From Lactuca virosa (lineage: Eukaryota > Streptophyta > Magnoliopsida > Asterales > Asteraceae), in the NCBI GenBank assembly GCA_928212115.1, contig CAKMRJ010000001.1, positions 364,033,503 through 364,097,502 of the forward strand: 64,000 nucleotides of DNA. Reading direction: 5' to 3'. A model generated the notes under the pieces. The model saw nothing but the letters and a program-made list of their open reading frames with translations, searched no databases and had not been told where the DNA came from. Shown here in pieces: positions 56,200-64,000 of the stretch. How positions within the stretch are numbered: position 1 is the first letter of the stretch; each line of letters starts with the position of its first letter. The position numbers and the translations under genes were made by a program.

Positions 56200-57193
56200 T
56201 CAATCTTCATAAATCGGGATTTGCAATGTTACGTTGTCGAATTCTCCCGTGTCAAAGTCTTCATAAAATGGTTTCAAACATTTTCCATTCACTTTGAAGA
56301 TTTGATTCGTTTCCAAACTCTTGATTTCAACCGCACCATGATCAAACACTTTTAAAGCAATGAAAGGTCCGTGCCATCGAGATCGCAATTTTCCCGGGAA
56401 TAACTTTAAACGCGAATGATAAAGAAGAACTTTTTTGACCCGAAACAAGGTGCTTTTGGGTTATGTGCTTGTCATGAAAAGCTTTTGTCTTCTCTTTGCA
56501 CCTTTTAAGCCTTTTAATTATATTCTTCTTGACCACTTCCATCATTGGAGGATTCAATCTTCTTTGAGCCTCTCTCCTAGGCTTGCAATAATCTTCCATA
56601 AGAATCTTGTGTGTGCATACATTAGGGCTTATCCTGTTTATTGGATCAATCACATCAACCCGGTACAATGGAGAAATGTTGCTAGGGTACCTCATTGACT
56701 CAAAGATGTTGAAGTGAATGATCTCTCCATCAAACTCCATAGTAATTTTCCCTTTATGGACATCAATGATCGTGTGAGCGGTATTCATGAAAGGTCTTCC
56801 AAGGAGGATCATAGATGATGTGGAAGGAGTATTCTCTTAAATATCAATGACATAAAAATCCGCGGGAAAAACAATTTGATTAACTTGTACTAACACATCC
56901 TCCAACACTCCTCTTGGAGATACACTTGACTTGTCTGCTAATTGAATGATTACTCCGGTTTCTTCCAAAGGTCCAACATTGAGAGATTGAAAACCCGAAT
57001 ATGGCATCACATTGATCGAGGCTCCAAGATCTAACATGGAACTTTCGACATGCAAATCACCAATGGTACAAGGGATAGCAAATATTCTCGGATCCTTGCA
57101 TTTGGGAGGTAACTTCTTTTGGATAACCGCAGACACGTTTGCATTGACTTGAATCTTTTCATTTGCTTTGAATTTCCTCTTCTTGGTGCACAA
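56200..57193 (-). pseudogene. Athila protease fused to integrase tail by deletion
   Basis: 56837-57193 carries the protease (CKDPRIFAIPCTIGDLHVES, active site MLDLGASINVMPYS). A TAA at 56837-56839 interrupts it. In the same frame 56342-56812 continues with MILLGRPFMNTAHTIIDVHK and EAQRRLNPPMMEVVKKNIIK, the very start of RT, and then jumps directly to KEKTKAFHDKHI, the integrase C-terminal part. A frame change leads to 56200-56448 (VLLYHSRLKLFPGKLRSRWH, then GPF). RT, RNase H and the integrase core are missing. The joint itself is in frame. Confidence 0.88.
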
Positions 57194-59460
57194 ATCCTTG
57201 AGGATTTTTGCATAACTTGGAATTGCTTAATAGCATTCAATAGTGGAATGTTGATTTGGACCTTGTGGAAAGTTTCAAAGAATTCATTTTCTTCCTCTAT
57301 CTTCTTGGAAAAGGCTAACCGGGAAGGGAAGGATGGTGGTATGACCAATGGCTTGATAGGCTTGTTGGAATATTCGGGTTGCTCAATGTTTGGAACAACC
57401 GGTTCCTTTGGAGGAACTACCACTTTCGAAGGTTCAACAATAATAACTTCATATTCGTCTTCTCTTGAAACTCTTTTAGGGTTGCTTTCTCCAAGTGTTT
57501 TCCCACTTCTCAAGGTTATTGAACTAACATTGGGATTCTTCTCGGTTTGAGATGGAAGTTTACCCCTTTGTTCCATCTTATTGAGAGCAGTGGCCAAGTC
57601 TCCAATTTGTGCTTGAATGTTAGAGAAAGTGTTCTTGGTCTCTTCTTGAAATTGGGTTTGTCTTTGAGAAAGAGAAGTAACGAGTTCTTGAAGGCTCATT
57701 TGATGGTTACCACTTGATTGACCTTGTTATGGAAGTTGTTGGTAATTTGGGGGGGGGGGGGTTATAAGAAGTTTGTGGATATGAAGGTTTTTGGGAAGGA
57801 TATTGCGGATGTTGGGGTCTCATCAAAATGTTTGGTGGATTTTGCTTTGGTGGGTATAGGTTGTTTGGGTTATTCCTCCAATTTGGGTTGAAGTTGTTTT
57901 GAAATCCCATGGGTCTTGGTTGACCTTGATATCCTTCCATTGCATTCACATATTCCGATTCACTTCCAAGAGTGGGACACTTATCCGTATAATGCCCCGT
58001 CATTGCACAAATACCGCATACCATCAATTGTTGACCACTTCCCACCACCATTTTGACTTAATACATTAGTCAAATCTAAGAGCTTTGATTCCAAGTGTTG
58101 GGTGTTGCTAACTTCACCAACCACTTGTGGAGAATTTCTCTTCATTTCATTTCGAGTCCAAAAGTTCCTTTGATTTTGAGAAATGGTTCCAAAAAGTGAT
58201 CTTATCTCTTGAGGGGTTTTGTTGAAGATGTCACCACCACTTGAAGCATCAATCATCCTTCGATCTTTTTCATTCATACCCTCATAAAATTGTTGAAGAA
58301 GTAGTTGTTCGGGAATGTTGTGTTGAGGACAACTTGTACACAAGTTGTTGAATCGCTCCCAAAAATCATGAAAAGTCTCATTCTCCCCTTGACGAATCCC
58401 CAAAATGTCACTTCTTTGGCTTGAAATTCGGGAGGCGGGATAGAACTTGCTATTGAAGGCTTTGAGTAACTCTTCCCATGTGTGAATAGATCCCGGTGGT
58501 AAGTTGAATAACCACTCTCTAGCTTTATCTTCCAATGTGAGCGGAGAGGCGGTTAACTTGAAATCATCCAATGTCACATTTTCGGGCAACATGCTAACAC
58601 ATATCATATGAAAGGACTTCAAATGCTTTTGGGGATCTTCTCTATCCAACCCATGGAACTTAGTAAGTTGATGTATGAAACTTGACTTCAATTCAATCCT
58701 TGGCGGTGTGTGGGATAAACAATAGCAAGAGGTGTATGAGTAACATCCGTCTCCATCAATTGTCTAAGTGTCAACTCTTGAGGGGGGTTGGGTGGATTGG
58801 GGTTATTGGGATATTGTTGCATGTAATTGGGTGGTTGTTGGTAAGGTGGGTATGGGTATTGGTTGTGATTGTACATTGGTGGTGGATAAGGTTGGTAGTT
58901 TGGGTATTGGTTGTAAGGAGGTTATTGTGGTAGGTACATTGGGTTTTTGGTACATTGGAGGTTGTTGGTAATTGGGTTGATTTGGGTAATGTACTTGTTG
59001 TTGAACTTGAAAAGCATTGGTTTGAGGTTGGTTGTTTTGGTGGAATTGTTGGTTGTGGAGGTTGATAATTGGGTTGGTGTTGAGGAGGGGCTTGATTCCA
59101 AGGTGGCATATCAATGAGAGGTTCTTGTGGTTGTTGTCTTGGTTGATGGGGTGGTGTATTGGCATCTTGATTGTTAGGGTTTGGGTTGGGATTGTGAGGT
59201 GGAGTGTGATTCATGGCTATGTAGTTTTCAAACGAAATGTATTCAAAGGAATGACCAACAATTGGAGAACTCGGTTCGGTGTCGGTATCACTTGAAGTAT
59301 GAACTTGGTCTTCTATGTTGATTAGTGGAGAAGAGGAAGAAGCTTGAACGAGTTGTTGTTGCTTTGCTTGTTTGGCTAACTTTTTCAACCTTTTTGCTTC
59401 TTTTTCAATTTCGGGATTGTAGAGTAGTTCACTGGTTCTTGTAGACCTAGGCATAAACAA
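57031..59460 (-). pseudogene. Athila gag, frameshifted
   Basis: Starts near 59460 (MPRSTRTSELLYNPEIEKEA), followed by a Gln/Pro/Asn-rich low-complexity region. 57981-58691 is the retrotrans_gag core (FHGLDREDPQKHLKSFHMIC, AREWLFNLPPGSIHTWEELL, FNSKFYPASRISSQRSDILG). 57707-58051 has a knuckle-like CGICAMTGHYTDKCP and Asn/Pro-rich text; a run of 11-12 G near 57752 breaks the frame. 57031-57699 is the coiled linker (MSLQELVTSLSQRQTQFQEE, ALNKMEQRGKLPSQTE, NVSSITLRSGKTL) joining the protease, with another one-base loss near 57221. At least four frameshifts in all. Confidence 0.88.
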
Positions 59461-59480
59461 TCAAATAACAATAACCAAAT

Positions 59481-59498
59481 TCCCCGGCAACGGCCCCA
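59481..59498 (-). other. Primer binding site (tRNA-Asp) of the Athila element
   Basis: The + strand TCCCCGGCAACGGCCCCA matches the 3' end of plant tRNA-Asp plus CCA with one change, so the minus-strand RNA would pair with that primer. It is six bases from the LTR edge. Confidence 0.88.
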
Positions 59499-59503
59499 AA
59501 ACT

Positions 59504-60992
59504 TGCTGGCATGTCAAGTCCACCAAGCAAATTACACCCTTTGTTTGCAAATAAAACGTAATATAATGGTAAAAAGGGGTATCGATCCTTGGGGAAATGG
59601 TTGTATTCAATCACCAATGCAATCCAATAGAACTAGTGAAAATAAACTAGCTAACTACAATTAAACTAAAATGGGGGTGTTATGATTGCCTGAAAACTAA
59701 AAGACTTGAATTAACTAAATACTTGCAATTAAGCAAGAGAGTGAGATGCTCAAATATTAGAGAGAATTGGTAAACCAAGGCAATTCAACACAATGAACAT
59801 TTGTGTGTTTATCATTAGGATTTAACATGAAGCTTATCATTCATCCCAAATTGGTTATAGCAATCATGAAGCATGATATGCCAAGATTTCTCATAGGTAG
59901 TATGGAGGTTGGGGAAGCCCACAACACATCTTCTTAATCAAGATCAAGGGTCAATTGAAGCAATTAAACCCAAGAAGTTGATTAGCCTTAAGAATGAAGA
60001 AATCCCCAATTCCTAGAGGATGTCAATGCTTACACATCCATAAAGGAGTTATGATTCATAAGCTAGAGATGATTTCTACCATCATAAAGCATTTGTTCTA
60101 AGTAAATTCAATGATTCAATGCTAAACCAAAGAAATAAACCAACAATTGCTTATTAAGTACCAAGCTCATGATCAAAGCACTAAACAGCATAAGAAATAT
60201 GAACTAGAATCATAGACTAAGATAAATGATAAATAAGCATAATCCTTCAAAAACCCATAAACATTCAGAGGTTTTAGCCAAGGTCTACCAAAATAGAGAG
60301 TTTAGCCACTCATGGCAATAGAACAACAATCACAAAAGTCTAATTACATAAAGAAACTACCAAATAACTTGGAAAGATGAAAAGAAAAATGACTCTTGAG
60401 CTTCAAAATGGCCTCCTTCAGCTCTTCAATGGTGTAAAATCGAAAGTATGGCGGCTAGATCTGATCCCCCAAGGTAATGGCAAGCCAAATGACCAAAATG
60501 CCCAAACTGGGCAGTTGCGCGGGTACCCGCGCGACGAAAATTCCACCCGCGCAAATGTTGCTGTAATGCTATTGGTCCTTCATTCCTCCACTCCACCCTT
60601 CCACTACCAAAGATTCCGTTGGTCCCCTCCATATCCATGTGATTTAAACCAACCAATCATCACTTAGCTTCAAAAAATCGATGCTCCAAGCCCAAATTAA
60701 CAATCCATGATCCATTTTTCACAAGCCCACTTCATCCAAGCCTTTATCTTTTCAAGCCCCAATCTTCTTTAGTGGATCCGCCAAGCCCAATAATGCATCG
60801 AAAAGCCCACTAAGCCCACCTCCAGCGCAATGAGCTCCAAAAACCTGCCGAATACCTCATGCAACATAAAAAGCACCCGGTACGAACCATACTAAAGAAA
60901 ATAAATAAAATACAATGCAACAATGATAAAAAGATCTAAAAATCTAAAATAAACTAATAAAAATAAGGAAATAAAATAAGCTATCAAATTCA
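59504..60992 (-). repeat. Athila-like LTR, copy b (shared by both interiors)
   Basis: Starts TGCTGGCATGTCAAG and ends CAAATTCA before the same PPT. Aligns along its whole length with copy a; differences include 5 G instead of 14 near 59672 and small indels. Confidence 0.82.
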
Positions 60993-63270
60993 CCCCAAGC
61001 TTAAACCTAACTTGTCCTCAAGTTAGAACAAGACTAATATGAGCTCGGGATGAGCTAAAACTAAAAAGGAAAAAGAAAGGTACCATAGAACTTGGTCAAC
61101 ATCAGTCAACATGGTCATAATTAGTCCTTCATGGACCCTACGCATCCTCAAAATGTTCCCCCGCTTTAGAGCCATAAACCACACTCTCAACCACTTGATG
61201 GGCGAATAGATCACGGTTGGATGCAGTCGCGGTGTGCAAGACAAAGGAAACAGATATGCGCCCAGTGGGGGCACTTTAAATCACCAATGCAGACCATAGT
61301 GCACGAAGGAAAGGCGCCTCTTCACACACTATGATTCCTACATTTGTCAGGCTAAAGTGTATAGTAACGAAATAGGGTTTTGCAGCACGACCTCCGGGCA
61401 AACATCCGGTTTCAGAGGCTTCTCCCTTGTACTGTCCTTTACAGTTTACCGTCTCATCGTCAAGGCCTTTTCTCACCAAAAATCAAAAATAAAATAAAAA
61501 TAATAAAAATTCTACTTAACCTAATCTAAACCTAACAGCTTAAATCTTCAATCTTGAACTTCTGTTATTTGGTCTTCATCCTCTTTGTTGTTTGATATTC
61601 AGCCTTCTTATTTCTCTCATTTTTTTTGAAAGAACGTCTTGAACTTGGATTCTTGTTCTTCTTTTTGTGTTGCTCATTTTCTTCATTTTTCTTCTTTGTT
61701 TTTGTTGCTTTTCTTTAATCCTCTTCATTGTTTCTGTTTGTCTTCACTTTTCCAATTTCTTCATTTTTTGTGTTTTCTTCTTGGAAGGTTTAAGGAATTT
61801 CACCACGTAACATAGGATGGAGGCTAACATGAACACCTAAGGATAATTGACAATGTGCCAAGATCAACTAAAAAGGATGGGATATGACTCAAAAATGGGT
61901 GTTACCGAAAAAAACTTGGTCCCAAAAGATGTGAATTAGGGGACCCACTTCAAAGTTCATCAAGCTCCTCAATGCAAGGTGTGATAAACAGAATCTATCT
62001 AACTATCTACTCTAGACCCCTAGAAAAATGATAACCTATCCTAAAAAGGTGGTGAGAATCTAACTAAGCAAGGCTTGGACGAGACTCGGGAGTACTAAAG
62101 GGTTCTCCCTCCAAAACCAAGATGTGAGTCTTCAATATCTTTAATGTCTTCATAATGCCTTACCGGGCTAATCTTTGCTCGCACACATTGGCATGACCAA
62201 CCACATCCCTCCGCACCTAGACCCAATCAAGCTACCTGCATCTGACCCCCACACAAACGGTCTTAAAATGGTCTGTGAGGCTCAAAACGTGTCCCATTTA
62301 TCAAATACAAAGAATTCCATATCAAGACCCGGGACCAATCTATGATTCAATACTTATGACTCGGCGCTCTGGTACTTGTAGGGATGAGAAGACAAGAGAG
62401 AACAAAATGCATGAACTTAAACTAGAATGCATCTAAAAAGTATGAAAATTAGAAAAGAAAGAAATAAAATATGCAATATTTTTGAAATTTTTATGAATGA
62501 CCTAAATGAGTTACTCTAAATGCAACTATATACAACCAAAATGCAATAAAAATAAAAATATAAGAATACCTCACCCCAAGCTTAAAATTATGCATTGTCC
62601 TCAATGCTTAGGATGAGAGTAAGGAAGGATCATACCGGGATCAAGGTGGAGGAGGCCCGCGAGGACGGTATGGAAGCAACACATGGGTTGTACAATGATG
62701 TGTGGATGGAGCTCTTGGCCACCTAAATACACATGGATGAAAGCTTGGTCGCGCAAAGGAAGCATATAGAATGACTCAAAATTTTCTTATGAAGTGACAC
62801 ATTTGCGCGGGCACCCTCGCAAACTTTGCGCGGGTGGTGGTTGGTCGCGCAAATAAAGAATTAGCATCATTGGTCTCGCAAAGAAAGGGAAGGATTTAGT
62901 CTTGGCCGCGCAACAATCTATGAGGGTGGAAAGCAGCCGCGCAATCAGTTGCGAGGGTGACTGTCGGCCGCCCAGAACTTGCGCGGGTGGGGGAGCCGGC
63001 CGCGTGAACTAATCAGATGCAACCCCATGTTGGGGTAATTTGGAACTCGGAACCTGCGCGGCTAGGGGTCGGTCGCACAACGTTTGTGTGGGCACCCGCC
63101 CAAGTTGCAGATTTTTGACACTTTTTGCATACATTACCAAGATCATTGCTAAACCTCAAGATGCTTATTTTTAACCAACTTCAAGCTTAGAAACACCAAA
63201 ACTTCAAGCAAGATTATTTATTTACAATGCATTTATTTAACGTCTTTGCCAAGACATAGCCCCGCTTCCG
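60993..63270. other. Athila 3' noncoding region, second copy
   Basis: Collinear with 53921-56199 with few differences, including the GCGCGGG motif cluster at about 62745-63110. No gene. Confidence 0.65.
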
Positions 63271-64000
63271 TCAATCTTCATAAATCGGGATTTGCAATGT
63301 TACGTTGTCGAATTCTCCCGTGTCAAAGTCTTCATAAAATGGTTTCAAACATTTTCCATTCACTTTGAAGATTTGATTCGTTTCCAAACTCTTGATTTCA
63401 ACCGCACCATGATCAAACACTTTTAAAGCAATGAAAGGTCCGTGCCATCGAGATCGCAATTTTCCCGGGAATAACTTTAAACGCGAATGATAAAGAAGAA
63501 CTTTTTTGACCCGAAACAAGGTGCTTTTGGGTTATATGCTTGTCATGAAAAGCTTTTGTCTTCTCTTTGCACCTTTTAAACCTTGTAATTATATTCTTCT
63601 TGACCACTTCCATCATTGGAGGATTCAATCTTCTTTGAGCCTCTCTCCTAGGCTTGCAATAATCTTCCATAAGAATCTTGTGTGTGCATACATTAGGGCT
63701 TATCCTGTTTATTGGATCAATCACATCAACCCGGTACAATGGAGAAATGTTGCTAGGGTACCTCATTGACTCAAAGATGTTGAAGTGAATGATCTCTCCA
63801 TCAAACTCCATAGTAATTTTCCCTTTATGGACATCAATGATCGTGTGAGCGGTATTCATGAAAGGTCTTCCAAGGAGGATCATAGATGATGTGGAAGGAG
63901 TATTCTCTTAAATATCAATGACATAAAAATCCACGGGAAAAACAATTTGATTAACGTGTACTAACACATCCTCCAGCACTCCTCTTGGAGATACACTTGA
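63271..64000 (-). pseudogene. Second copy of the Athila protease/integrase fusion, cut by the window edge
   Basis: Repeats 56200-56930: integrase tail (63271-63519), protease-RT-integrase fusion (63413-63883) with the same deletion joint and the same TAA before the MILLGRPF block, then the protease end. Differences are few (for example KRL to TRF near the joint). The remainder lies outside the window. Confidence 0.88.

Larger units (their letters stand above)
52409..64000 (-). mobile_element. Tandem Athila-like Gypsy array: LTR, interior, LTR, interior (open to the right)
   Basis: The block 52409-56900 is repeated at 59504-64000 with an almost constant offset of 7.07-7.10 kb. Each block is an LTR followed (on the + strand) by the same noncoding region and the same 3' coding remnant. 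Between them lies gag and a tRNA-Asp PBS. This LTR-internal-LTR-internal layout fits unequal recombination between LTRs of neighbouring copies. RT, RNase H and most of the integrase are deleted. Confidence 0.87.

Noticed and set aside
58682..59295. + strand Trp/Val/Gly-rich frames
   Set aside because: Antisense shadows of the Gln/Pro/Asn-rich Athila gag.

Overview
The window is plant nuclear DNA, almost certainly from a eudicot. The evidence is intron-bearing genes with GT..AG boundaries, plant-type LTR retrotransposons (Copia, Ty3/Gypsy chromoviruses with a chromodomain, an Athila-like element primed by tRNA-Asp), CACTA, hAT and PIF/Harbinger DNA transposons, a callose synthase fragment, and long AT-rich spacers. 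Nothing bacterial is present. The species cannot be fixed from sequence alone; the style of the LTRs would suit Asteraceae, but that is a weak inference.

Layout. 1-3150: 5' part of a decayed Copia element (minus strand). 4802-4996: intact small gene A. 6419-18180: a non-autonomous CACTA-like element split by a 9.77-kb Gypsy element (gypsy-1, 7190-16959, TSD CGGTG), which carries a solo Copia LTR (10298-11044, TSD TTTAG) in its integrase. 18738-about 21.7 kb: a second CACTA element with a spliced minus-strand TNP-like gene. 22010-22198: small gene B. 22434-24463: PIF/Harbinger element with a broken transposase only (TSD TAA). 25038-31025: hAT element with a TTF/DUF4371-type transposase, split by a 3.06-kb solo Gypsy LTR (27251-30308, TSD AATTA). 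Its right end cuts small gene C at codon 30. 34006-35835: second PIF/Harbinger element, carrying only the Myb/trihelix-like ORF1 (TSD TTA). 36059-36256: small gene D, intact. 37856-40244: CACTA terminus with dense subterminal repeats, then the 3' end of a callose synthase gene holding a 271-bp hAT MITE (TSD CTGGTGTC). 40244-52404: gypsy-2, fused to the callose synthase fragment at its integrase and split by gypsy-3 (41164-50301, TSD AAAAC), whose two 3.1-kb LTRs flank a 2.8-kb deleted interior. 52409-64000: a tandem Athila-like array (LTR - interior - LTR - interior, continuing beyond the window), joined to gypsy-2 through a 40-nt tRNA-Asp 3'-half sequence.

The only likely host genes are the members of one small-protein family (62-65 residues in the three intact copies), all on the minus strand: A, B, C (broken) and D. 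They share an N-terminal FFSCFS block, a charged middle, a C-terminal APIPVAYFPIGS..SRL block and similar promoters. Copies A, C and D also share flanking DNA, so the locus is an old tandem duplication that transposons have pulled apart. I do not recognise the family's function.

All full LTR elements lie on the minus strand and nearly all their coding regions are broken, so this is a gene-poor nest of decayed transposons around a small duplicated gene locus.
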